A DNA stretch of 15,553 nucleotides from NCBI GenBank assembly GCA_014925825.1, contig JACGCK010000552.1, positions 1-15,553 on the forward strand, read 5' to 3'. Both the position numbers and the translations under genes were made by a program. The first letter of the stretch is position 1; each line of letters starts with the position of its first letter. Origin of the DNA: Pholiota molesta. Its lineage: Eukaryota > Basidiomycota > Agaricomycetes > Agaricales > Strophariaceae. Positions 1-8,955 of the stretch are shown piece after piece. The notes beneath the pieces were generated by a model. That model saw only the letters and a program-made list of their open reading frames with translations. It was not told the DNA's origin and searched no databases.

Positions 1-1173
1 AGATTGTTGAGGTTAGACCGGCGCAAATCTCGGAGGGTAGAGCTCAGAGGAAGATCGGCGATGCGGACATGAACCTCAGAGTGAATGCGCTTATAGGATG
101 GGAAAAAGACGAGGATGGCATTGAGTGCGATTTCATCAAAGATTTCGAGCATAGCGGCAGGTGAATTGGTCAGAAAGTATGCCAAAATAGGTTTAGACAG
201 TGCCAAATGAAGATAGGATATTTCCAGTGATTCCGAGTTGGCTGATTATCAAGTTAGTCAGAAATAGGGAGGTGGTTGCATCTTTGCTTACTTTCTCCCA
301 ATTGTTTGATTCGTTGACCATAGACCGATGCACCGTGTTCATCGACGTAGGTCGTTAAGAATTGGCGGAAATGCCTGACAATCGATCGGCGGACGCGGTC
401 ATGAGCAATCCACTCGACAATGGACTTTGCCTTGATATCACTGAGTTGTTCCAAAGGGATTTCCTGTTGAGGTAACACATGAAAAGGCAATACAAAAGTG
501 GGGCTTGAAGGAGACCTACATCTCGATACCGTCAAGATCATCAGCATCGCGGCGTTCGTCATATTGTCTCCTTGTGCGCCTTTTCATAGTCGATATCCCT
601 AGTTCATCGCCATCTTCGTCGTCCATGTCATTGTCGCTGCCCCAAGAAAGCAGGTGCATGGCTTCGGCGAGCCGCACGTTGACCTCTCCTATCCCACGTT
701 CTGGCACGGTCACGAACGCGCCATCTTTGCTTCAGCGGCACGCCGTGCAGCAGCTGATAGCTCTTCTACTTCGTCATCGTCGTCGATTCCGGCTTCTGAA
801 TACCTGTCAAGGACGTCGTTTGCAGCGTAATCCCTGTGATACAGCACCCGTCAGTGACTGTGTTGAGATTCAGAGTGTTGCCACGCATACTCTTCCAGAG
901 TTTCTCCGAAAAGTCTTCCCCATCCGCATCTTCGTCGGCACCCTCTACGTCGCGGATTGCATCTCCGGTCATCCAGGCTATCATCGGTGTCGGAAAAGGG
1001 AGCAGGCGGAGACGATGATGGAAGGGACGAATTTGAGGGACGACGCGTCGGTGTCGCGTGTTGTGGGGGAGAGGAAGGGGGAGGAGACGAGTCTCTTTGA
1101 CGTTTAGCTCCACGGGGAGGCTATTAGAACCATTTAGAGCCATTAACAGATGAAAAGACGCGTCTCTTACCAT
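1..1173 (-). CDS. MCM2: MCM2, DNA replication licensing factor, N-terminal part (3' end outside window)
   Basis: Mcm2 is a subunit of the nuclear MCM2-7 replicative helicase. Seen: exons 1173-1171, 1120-891, 833-520, 463-292 and 241-1. The introns between them are 50, 57, 56 and 50 nt (donors GTAAGA, GTATGC, GTAGGT, GTAAGC). Landmarks in order are an S/P-rich start (MPPRGAKRQRDSS), an acidic stretch, LFGETLEEDYAANDVLDRY, MKRRTRRQYDERRDADDLDG, and then the MCM N-terminal domain with IPLEQLSDIKAKSIVEW, YVDEHGASVYGQRIKQLGE, IHSEVHVRIADLP and STLRDLRRSNLNN. The zinc-binding and AAA+ parts lie beyond position 1. Odd: the start codon is alone in exon 1. Between about 520 and 970 the family-like reading changes frame near 961-970, 909-912, 715-716, 640-643 and at the exon 3/4 junction, while 1-463 is clean. 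Identity is near certain; the coding state of the N-terminal part is not. Confidence 0.93.
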
Positions 1174-1370
1174 TATGCAGTGATGTAGGAAGGAAGTTAA
1201 TGACAATACGCGACGCGTTCAATTTTCTGAAAGCTGAGTTTCAATAGCGCGTTCAGGCGGAGCCTCATCTGGTTCAAGCACTAACTTGTCCACACATAAG
1301 TACACCTAACATTACTGCCTATAAATCTAAAAAGACATCCCGCACTACCTGAAAACTGGAAAGGGCCCAG

Positions 1371-1910
1371 CTACGATAATTCCGGTTTTACAGCTTCGAA
1401 TGTACCGAACCCAGCCTCTTTCATGAGCTCAGGTGTGATAGGTTTCGGGAAATTTGGTATCGGTTGCCTGTCCATATTCCATTAGAAACCTCATCCAAGT
1501 CTCGTTTGCCCAGAAGATGAAACGCACTCTCTCATATCCCAAACGTCTTCGCTACTCTTGCCTATTCGTCGCTTTGCCCACCATTCTGCCCGACGACGAA
1601 TCCAGGCTTCGCGCTGCTCTTCTGGGTGCATGACCTTCAGCGTCAAACAAAACTTAAACTCCTCGAATTTGCCTTCGCAGTTACTTCTCCGACCATATCG
1701 ATATAGAGATTTCATTTGGTTGCGAATGACTGTAGCATCTATTGTCAACCTCTGCAAAAGGACAACGCTGTGTTTGTTCTCTCTTACCGCTGCAGGCAAG
1801 GTAATCATCGAAAACGGTGACACATCCTGGGATGTCTCTGGCGTAGGATGAAGCAGGCGGAGTCTTGCCTCTTCCTGCTCGACTGCCTTTTTGAAGTCGA
1901 TTTTAGACAT
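1371..1910 (-). CDS. DUF3128 / EMI1-family small protein
   Basis: This is a member of the DUF3128 family, which includes yeast Emi1, a protein reported to be needed for early meiotic induction; the biochemical role is unknown. Seen: exons 1910-1788, 1729-1528 and 1467-1371, with introns of 58 nt (GTAAGA donor) and 60 nt (GTGCGT donor). The product would be about 140 residues. It starts MSKIDFKKAVEQEEARLR, then has FDDYLACS, RNQMKSLYRYG, a Cys shortly after, FKFCLTLK, HPEEQREAWIRRRAEWWAKR, SSEDVW, and ends FGTFEAVKPELS. The FDDYLAC...YRYG...C...FC pattern is the family signature; such spaced cysteines suggest, but do not prove, a disulfide-bonded protein. Odd: exon 1 needs one extra base in the T4 run (plus-strand AAAA, 1811-1814) to pass from SQDVSP into FDDYLAC. 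Without it the conserved motif is out of frame. It lies 197 bp downstream of the MCM2 start on the same strand, so it has its own promoter upstream of 1910. Confidence 0.85.
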
Positions 1911-2687
1911 GGGCTACCAAGTTAACGCCTGTTAACGCGCTCCTGTGGCAACAATACCGACCTAGCTTCCGAGAGAAACAAGGCCATACAAAGACGGATC
2001 AACACTGCAGTCATCAAAGATTCAACTCCTGGCCTCAGGCTGTCGAAACCAAGTCCAAACTGTAACTGCTGTAATTGAATGTGAATACCTTCGATAGCTC
2101 CTTGACGTTTTCAGCGTCTAAAAAGGTATGTAAAAGATATGGACAAGCGAAACATTAGACAGTGATACTTCGAAAAATCAATGGACGGATCTGCCACGGT
2201 GTGCCAACGCCTGCGTGTCATTCTTGTACGTTCCGTGCTCAGTACTCAGTGCTGGATCAAGATAGATTTCAAACAGCCGAAAAGATTACTTGGAAATATT
2301 AATTTTCGGTTTTTATGGCAATGAATATCGATTTAGCATATCAAGCCTACTAGACTCAATAACATAGTAGTAAGTTGGTAGTAAGTTAGTACCCTTCTAT
2401 ACGTGAATTCAGAACATAGATGAGAAATCAAGCCACAACTTCAAAAAAGCGGTCCACCTAATGTAAATCAATAATTTGGATCCTCCTTGCCTGATGAAAA
2501 ACCTGTAAGGGCAGCATACCCACCAAAAATTATACAGAATGAGAATAGTCAGACATGTACAAGGTGATTCAAGAATCACATCTGGAAGCGAAGACGACCA
2601 CGATATAAAGGGGTATTAGTAGGATTCTATAGCAGACAATCCAGTGGAAATAAAGATACACCTAACCTACAAAACCGACAAAAGAGA
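1911..2687. other. Intergenic, AT-rich; no gene seen
   Basis: This is the spacer between the start of the DUF3128 gene and the stop of BOS1, both on the minus strand. It should contain the DUF3128 promoter (just above 1910) and the BOS1 3' UTR and polyadenylation region (below 2688). No ORF with family character, no tRNA promoter pair and no strong repeat was seen. Short direct repetition occurs around 2365-2395 (agtaagttgg / agtaagttag). Confidence 0.7.
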
Positions 2688-3694
2688 TCATCCTAGGTAT
2701 TTCCATATCAAGTAGAAACAAAAGAACGTAAAAATAGCACCAGCAAAGAAGATATAGGTGTCTTGCGTACTGAAAGTATCACAACGAGATTAGCTTCAGA
2801 GAACCATACGTAAAGGAGCACCAGTAACACACCTGCGTCTCTCAATCCACCCAATAACATCTCTGCTCAGTCCCAGTGTGTTGGCCACATTCAATAGCCG
2901 CCGTTGCGTTCCTTTGAGCATTTGGCGCTGGTCAACAAGGTTATCCAGCACCTCACGACCCTGTGCTAAGAACTCGTCCAACCGCGTATCCGTATTCTGG
3001 ATGAAACTATGTTCGTCCAACGCACGAAACTCTCTGCCGCCTATTCCTGGTGTAGAACTTCGAAATGGCGACTCGGATATCGTTTCTCCTTGCGGTCGCA
3101 GGCCAGGATGGAGGGTCGAATGATTGGGCTGTGCTTGGGGGTAGCGTCGGCGGGCGTCAGAAGGGGACAGTGGAGCGGCAGATGCAGCGGATGCGGATAT
3201 AAGTTCTGCACGGTTAGACTCGTGGATCTACGCGCCATAGTGCATGTTCAGACTTTGCAAGTAAGACAGGCGCAGATACGTACAGCAGCAGTGTTCTCCT
3301 CCTTTAGCCGTTCAAACTGGGTTCGTAGCTCCGTATAATCAGCACGGAATTTTTGCACGCGCCTGGAAAGAGTGCACAAAAAGTTATGTTTTAGTAATAT
3401 GAAGGGGGGAAATTGAAGTATCGCACATTTGTGCTTTCTCTTGTTTAGCTTTTATGATTTCACGTTTCGTCATTGAGTCATAGTCGTCAATCGTTCGGTG
3501 CATAGCAGAAAGCGACGCAGATATCTGTCCTACAGTTCACAAACACTTCGTCAGTTAATCAGTTGTATCTAAACCAAAAAAAAATCATTCAGCTTACCTA
3601 GAAGTGCTGGTGAGTTGTCGCCATTCCGCAGTTTCTCCATGTCGGCCTGTAAGGAATTGGTCTGGCGCACGCCGGAGGTATATAGAGAGTTCAT
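2688..3694 (-). CDS. BOS1: BOS1 / membrin, ER-Golgi Qb-SNARE
   Basis: This is a tail-anchored SNARE that works in vesicle fusion between ER and Golgi. Seen: exons 3694-3598, 3529-3427, 3362-3284, about 3205-2833 and 2769-2688. The N-terminus is MNSLYTSGVRQTNSLQADME, followed by helical segments (QISASLSAMHRTIDDYDSM, RVQKFRADYTELRTQFERLK), an S/A/P-rich linker, and a SNARE motif starting EHSFIQNTDTRLDEFLAQG. NLVDQRQMLKGTQRRLL carries the expected zero-layer Gln. After LGLSRDVIGWIERRSTQD comes one C-terminal membrane segment (YIFFAGAIFTFFCFYLIW) ending KYLG. The length, about 244 residues, fits the family. Start choice: the conserved MNSLY start. Odd: the join of exon 3 (donor at 3283) to exon 4 (acceptor AG at 3207-3206) is one base out of frame. 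A later acceptor (exon from 3128) stays in frame but drops part of the linker. Neither option affects the SNARE motif or the anchor. Confidence 0.92.
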
Positions 3695-3905
3695 GACTGC
3701 GTAATCCTAGGCTTGTGGGGTGGATGGCGTAAGATATTTCGTGCGTTGTGCAGTATGCACAATGTGCACGAGAGGTCGATAGCAATAGGGAATGCAGTGT
3801 GCACTAGCTCAGCTGCGTTGGGATCGTGTATGTGCATCACGGGAACAGCCGACACGTTGACTCCACATCGTCATGTGATAACCATTAGCTTTGGTTTTGA
3901 TAGAC

Positions 3906-3914
3906 TATAAATAG
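3906..3914 (+). promoter_or_regulatory. TATA box, plus-strand core promoter
   Basis: TATAAATAG is a textbook TATA box, followed at about 3917-3952 by a CT-rich tract as is common just before fungal transcription starts. It points away from BOS1 (start at 3694), so a separate plus-strand transcript is expected from roughly 3935-3960. The first ATG downstream (3974) opens only a two-codon ORF; the next is at 4171. No RNA evidence is available. Confidence 0.5.
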
Positions 3915-4170
3915 ATCCTTCATTTCCTTCAAATTCCCTTTATTTCCCCACTGCCAGGCAATTGGCAAGAACTATGTCATAGAGCGATATAAGATCTGTG
4001 GCTAAATAAAAACCCTACTAATTGGAGACCGCATCATAGAGGTTGTGCTGAAGTCCATTAATTACACCGGAATTGTGTCCTTCAAGACCAAACTAGTATC
4101 ACTTTTATAAGCGCCCAAGATCAAACATAAAATTCAAGGCCTTGTAGAGCTTCATTATCTCCCTTGTATC

Positions 4171-4272
4171 ATGGGTAGTAACGTTAAAACTACGACCCGT
4201 TGTGGCGAGGGGGCTTGTAATTGTGAAGGGATTAAGAAGAAGATCGTGCAACCATGCTCAAATGGGTATTGA
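4171..4272 (+). CDS. Tiny ORF with a CGxxxCxC motif, possibly metallothionein-like
   Basis: This is a 33-codon ORF with a favourable start context (A at -3, G at +4). The product carries CGEGACNC near residues 11-18 and a fourth Cys near residue 29, and ends with a stop at 4270-4272. The CGxxxCxC spacing near the N-terminus resembles the first half of small fungal metallothioneins, but four cysteines in 33 residues is low for that family and the second Cys cluster is missing. Upstream it has a TTTATAA at 4104-4110 and the stronger TATA box at 3906. It could be chance, a first exon, or a decayed gene. An overlapping 75-codon ORF (4202-4429) in another frame has no recognisable features. Confidence 0.2.
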   Translation: MGSNVKTTTRCGEGACNCEGIKKKIVQPCSNGY

Positions 4273-5106
4273 GATCTTGAGAAAGGGAACAGGCCTTGAG
4301 GCCGCAGGGGTGCTTGAACTGCATGATATCTTTAACAAAGTAAATGACCTGCAGGAGCCTCCATTTCCCGAAGAAACTTTTATATATCTATATGATTCAA
4401 TTAGTATCTGCTCTTATCTAAGATTATAATAAATCTGCCATGGACTCACTGGTATCCAGGATCGCAAAAGCTCGCAAACCAATCCTACTTTCCATTACAT
4501 ATTGTTCCATAATATTCATCCGACTTCAAACAAAATTTCGCATGGGTTAGACCCATACTATGCATCTCGCGATCAGCGAAGGCGATTTCTCTGCGAAGCC
4601 GTTTCCTGACTCCAGGCATCCATGGACTCATGCCAGGGCAGTCAGACATAAATATCACTGGCTTTCTATTTTTTGTTCGCAATATACATCAAATCCTTAA
4701 TACGAACAGAAAATCGTACATATGCGCTGTGGAGTGTCAAATGTCCTGTATAAAAACCACACTATCTCCGAGGGTGTTGAGTACAAGCTCAGCACTACGC
4801 CAAATCTACGCACGCCCGTACGCACAACTCTCGCGCGCTCTCGGAGATCGCTAACTCCTCGGCAAGCTCACGTCGGCAGCGGCAACGATTCCGATTCAGA
4901 CAACACCACCTGGCCCAACTTGAAGAACTCCTTCTCTGACGCAACTCTGACCCAGTTCTCCCATCCAAGTATGGCCACAAACGCTCACTGTGAAGCTTCT
5001 GGGTTTCACGTCCTTCGATATACCGCAAGCCCAAAATAGTGCTCATTCCGCGGCTCCAGCCGCCGGCGGCCCGGCCGTTCTAGATCCTTGGCACGGCTGC
5101 AATTCT

Positions 5107-5128
5107 GAATTCAAACCGAATTCAAACC
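5107..5128. repeat. Tandem duplication, 2 x 11 bp
   Basis: The 11-mer gaattcaaacc occurs twice head-to-tail (5107-5117 and 5118-5128). Confidence 0.9.
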
Positions 5129-5160
5129 GTACCCTTCACTTCATCCATCTCCCTCTGGCA

Positions 5161-5181
5161 AGTCGCCGCTTAGTCGCCGCT
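5161..5181. repeat. Direct repeat, 2 x 10 bp with a 1-bp spacer
   Basis: The 10-mer agtcgccgct occurs at 5161-5170 and 5172-5181. It lies 33 bp after another tandem 11-mer and just before an ACTT run (5197-5210), so several small slippage-type duplications cluster here. Confidence 0.9.
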
Positions 5182-6819
5182 GGCAGCGTCGAATAGACTT
5201 ACTTACTTACAGATGACGCGGCCGAATTGCACGGGATAGCAGTCCTTGTATACAATCATGTATAGGGCCCGCAACCAGCCGCCACCCCAAACCACAGGCT
5301 CAGGTGGACCTGAGGACTGAGATTAGGAATTCCCTACTACCGGCGTAAAGAATGAGCTCACTAACACCGTATGGTCAGATGAAGACGCCGCCTCCTAGCC
5401 AACTGCGAATGCAACGACCAATAAGTATATATTTTGAATTCAGTATGGCATTATTGCGCGCGCGGTGCTCGGACTCAAGGGACGCACCCAGTATACTTAA
5501 CGCAATGGTGGATCAGCATATGCATACTGGCACACGGCTGCACTTGTGAGTACATATCTTGCTTTATTCCAATGCGCATACATACTCCTTGGAGTAAACA
5601 AAACAGAATAACGGGGAACGCCTAAAGCTCACCAGGACTCACCTCAGTCTGCCTTCGTCTCCGCCTCCGTCTCCGTTCTGGGCGCTCGGAGACTCCATAC
5701 GCAATTGGTGAATCTACCGTAGCGCATGCCACCAACAAGCTTTAGCCCCGCACAGACGTCCAGAATCTGCTGCAAAACACGACCGCAATTCTGCCATCAC
5801 ATACATTTTAGCATGCGGATCTGCACATACACACATGCATATGCAGTAAGCATCTACGATGTGCTTTCCCATTAGGAGTCCATCGGCCATGCCACCAGCT
5901 CGATGCGGGGACACGCGAGCCGGAATCAGATGGATCCGCGGGTGGGCCCGAAGCGCATCGGGGCTACGGACGAGCGCTAATAAGTAAGTACGTACGTGAT
6001 TATGTGGATGAGCCTCTCTTCCCCATGTACTCGATATAACGCTTATGTACGCCAACCATGTATGTAGATTCTTGCTACGCAAATCCGGATGACGCTCCTG
6101 GCCTGCGGATCCCAAAGGTCACCCTGCTACAAAATTACATGTCCTGCACATTTTGCGACATGTGGATGTGCCGCGCAGAATTGCGGCGTCGCGACGAGGG
6201 AAGGACCCATCGCTGCCACTGCGCAGTCCATATTTATATTCTGCTTCAAACATATTCACAAAATCACGTTCATGTACGTTGGTCCTTCCCTTCTTTGGGT
6301 TCTTCTCCAGGTTCAGACCCTGATGGACCTGCATATCTATCAGGTCTATGTTAGGTCTATCCTTTATCCATTCTTATATTTATATTTCACGATGTTTCGC
6401 GGCCAACATAGTCGAGTCTACAGCCAACATCAAACGGAAGTCCGAGCCAGAGGCGAATGGAACAGAAATTTCTGCTTCGAAATTCACACCTGGACGAGAT
6501 GTCGAAGGTATGGCCTGTCTTACTCAAATTTTCCTAGAAAAGGAAAGCTCTTGAACATCGGGGGCATTGGCGGATCACCAGGGCCGCAAAATAGCGAGGA
6601 CCTCCCAAGGACCTCCAGGCAGATACTTCCTTACCCCGTAAACCTACCAGGGCGACGCCAGGGTTTATTATAACGCCCATGCTTACATTTATTCTGGAAG
6701 CGGGTGCAAACGATCTAAACAACACCATAGAACAACTATAGAAATGATACCTAGAACAAATAGAATACACAGAATAGAATATTCTCCAGCCCCAAGAAGT
6801 CAGTCCAAGGACCCGACGG

Positions 6820-6835
6820 GCGTGCGTGCGTGCGT
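6820..6835. repeat. (GCGT)4 microsatellite
   Basis: Four perfect copies of GCGT. This is an alternating purine-pyrimidine sequence of the kind that can adopt Z-DNA. Similar GT/GC-rich alternating runs occur near 10510-10540 and 11632-11653. Confidence 0.85.
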
Positions 6836-7940
6836 CCTGACCGTCCTTTAATTACACACTGTCACGACTACTCACGATGGAGGCACAACTGAGGAAGCGC
6901 CGCACTTCCATGGAGTCATGGGGCGTGGAAGCGCGAGCTGCATTGGGGATGGACGAAATACCGGATAAAGTAACTGGACACTGAGAATATCCAGCGGCGC
7001 CGCTATCTCCAGTCTTGGCGCAAGATACTCGTGCTCCGCTGGGTTGACAAAAATATCAGCGTATGTACATTTAGATGCTGTTGGCCCAATGTACATAGAG
7101 CTTTCGTTCCACGCCCGTGATAGTTCTGCGCGATGGGGATGCTATACGGGGCACCCACGCTGGGATAGAATGGAATGCACCGGACATACTGACATTGGCA
7201 AGCGTTACACACAGGAGACCATTAAGGAAAATCAATGATAAGTATGCTTCACGACTGTCCAAGGGTAGGCCCGGGATGGATGAACGGAATGCCATTTAGA
7301 TTTCGACCGGATGTATCGGTCATCATAGCCACCCACTACTGGACACCCGTACATCTATCCCCGAGTCCATGATTACAAAAGATTATCTTACGCCGAACCT
7401 AAAAGCTAATATCACCATTCGCACCCAATCCATCACTGACACTAGTCATCAGTCAGTCGATAGGTCACTCTTCCACCACCGAGCCAACCAGGCCATCTCA
7501 ACAACAGTCACCGGTCACCGGTCGAGTGGGTGGAGGACATCTATTCTGCGTCCGCCTTTCTATGCGCCTCACAACCCCGTCTGTCCACTTTGCCATTGGC
7601 ATTGGCAGTTATTGACATCGACAAACACGGGGCGAGATCAGGATTCAGTTGACGCGGATAACAACAGAACGAACATGGAACATGAAAAGACGCGTTGAAT
7701 TTTTATTTGGAATTCGGATTGTGGAATTTGGAAGCACGACGGGGCTTGTGCAGAGGGATGCGTTCGGGGATAACAGAACAAGAGTGGATGGATGGATGGC
7801 TCTAGTGCTGTGGTGTCTCAGGCTATTTTGTGGTGGGCTATCGCGAATCGAGATGCTGTCATGGGCCAACCCGGACCGGGGATGGGAGAGCGGGTGAGGG
7901 ATCGCGTATGAGAGATGAGAGATAGAGGTAGCAGCGACGG

Positions 7941-8837
7941 TCAGCGCCTAGCGCCGTGCTTTTTTGGGCCAGAGGGCTTCCGCGATGCCTTTCCACCCGC
8001 GCGCTCCGCCTTCTCGGTGCGGCGCTTGCGCTGCTTGATCTGCTCGCGCTTGCGCGCATCCTTCGTCTCGTAGCGCACCTTGCGCTCGCGGACCTTGGGC
8101 TTGGACGGGCGCTTGCCCGAGGCGTCGGGGGTCTTGGTGGTGCGTGATGGGGGGTGCGATGAGGATGAAGCCGAGGCGGTGGGATCGGTGTGGGTAGGGA
8201 TGTCGGCCTTGGAGGGTCCATGGATGATGGTGTCGGGGTCAAAGTCCTCCACGACAGTGACGGTGGCGAGCATCTCTTCATCCTCATACTCGTCATCGCG
8301 GGTAGCCTCCCGCTGAGATATGCCAGACCATTCGGCGTCGTCGTCTTCATCGCCGTCGTCGGCGTCTGCGACAGTGTCGGTAATGAGGCGAGCAAGAAGG
8401 GAATGGAGACGGACCTATGGTGGCGCCATATGCCTTTTCTACCTGGGATGCATTTTCAGCGGCCTGTTCGCGGAGCATGCGGCGTTGCTGGATGGAGATT
8501 GGGATGGATGGGCATGGACGAGGGTCAGCGACGAGAGAGGACAGCGCGAGAAGAAAAAAGACGGACGTCACGGCGAGCTTCGAGCCTGTCCTGCTTCTCC
8601 CTTTCCTTCGCCTTTGCACGGGCGGCCTCGGCCTTTGCGAGCTTTCGCTTGTGAAAGCCGGTGAGGAATTCCCTGGGGATGGGGGACTTGGGTAAGTGGG
8701 TGGCGGGGCAGGGTGAGAGAGGATTACCTGCGGGCATCGTCGTCGAAGACGACCTCCTTGATCTGGTCTTTGCGGGCGCGCTTCTTTGCGGCGACGGCGC
8801 CGTGGGCTCTTGTGAGGAGGGCGAGGTTGGTGTTCAT
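7941..8837 (-). CDS. RRP17: RRP17 / NOL12, nucleolar pre-rRNA processing factor
   Basis: The Nop25/Rrp17 (NOL12) family acts in the nucleolus in maturation of large-subunit rRNA; yeast Rrp17 is described as a 5'-3' exonuclease. Seen: exons 8837-8728, 8672-8567, 8487-8415 and 8365-7941 give an unbroken 237-residue protein. It begins MNTNLALLTRAHGAVAAKKR. The family core is KEVVFDDDARREFLTGFHKR followed by a long basic Ala/Lys/Arg/Glu-rich coiled coil (KLAKAEAARAKAKEREKQ), then RRMLREQAAENASQVEKAYG. After an acidic segment (residues about 97-125) comes TVTVVEDFDPDTI, a Ser/Pro linker, and a very basic tail (KPKVRERKVRYETKDARKRE... ending KKHGARR), as expected for an RNA-binding nucleolar protein. 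Introns are 55, 79 and 49 nt. Odd: introns 2 and 3 both use the donor GTCCGT, and intron 1 is a run of C tracts. It shares a short divergent promoter with the FAM72 gene. Confidence 0.94.
8675..8713 (+). other. Potential G-quadruplex motif in RRP17 intron 1
   Basis: The plus strand has six G runs (8675-8678, 8681-8685, 8690-8692, 8698-8700, 8705-8708, 8711-8713) with loops of 2-5 nt, which satisfies the usual four-run quadruplex pattern several times over. It is the template strand of RRP17, so the transcript carries C tracts leading up to the CCCCAG acceptor. Folding itself is not shown. Confidence 0.7.
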
Positions 8838-8955
8838 GAGAGGGAGAGATGCTTTGTCAGCGAAAAAGGCGGAAGAGGAGGGTGCCCCATTTGGTTGGGA
8901 TCGGGTGCGGATCTGGGTATATTAGAGGGGAGAGAAAGCAGCGGGACGAGCAGCC
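8838..8955. promoter_or_regulatory. Divergent promoter between RRP17 and FAM72
   Basis: Only 118 bp separate the two start codons, so both genes must share this region for promoters and 5' UTRs. It is purine-rich on the plus strand and contains ggtatatta at about 8916-8924, a weak TATA-like element. No clear CCAAT box was seen. Sharing implies possible co-regulation; this is inference. Confidence 0.7.

Larger units (their letters stand above)
4273..7940. other. Long gene-free stretch with short repeats
   Basis: No gene can be supported in these 3.7 kb. ORFs of 60-195 codons exist on both strands, but none shows a known motif, a plausible splice chain or agreement between neighbouring frames. 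The segment holds several short tandem duplications (near 5107-5181), a GCGT microsatellite (6820-6835), a GGAT run (7785-7799), the repeated words aggacctcc / aggacctcc (6598-6621), and probably the 3' UTR of RRP17 just below 7941. It may contain decayed transposon sequence; I cannot show that without a repeat search. Confidence 0.6.

Noticed and set aside
766..1206. A 146-codon minus-strand ORF
   Set aside because: Not a separate gene. It runs through MCM2 introns and exons 2-3 in one frame and only in part matches the Mcm2 reading (DAIRDVEGADEDADGED).
6089..6673. A 194-codon plus-strand ORF
   Set aside because: No domain, low-complexity and mixed composition, no good start context, and overlapping ORFs in other frames look equally plausible.
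6534..6770. Minus-strand ORF with GGPRYFAALVIRQ, suspected to be part of a dispersed fungal repeat
   Set aside because: I cannot confirm any repeat family from the sequence alone and saw no second copy in this window.
7859..8395. A 178-codon minus-strand ORF, rich in Pro/Arg/Ser
   Set aside because: Alternative frame over the last exon of RRP17; the other frame gives the true family sequence.
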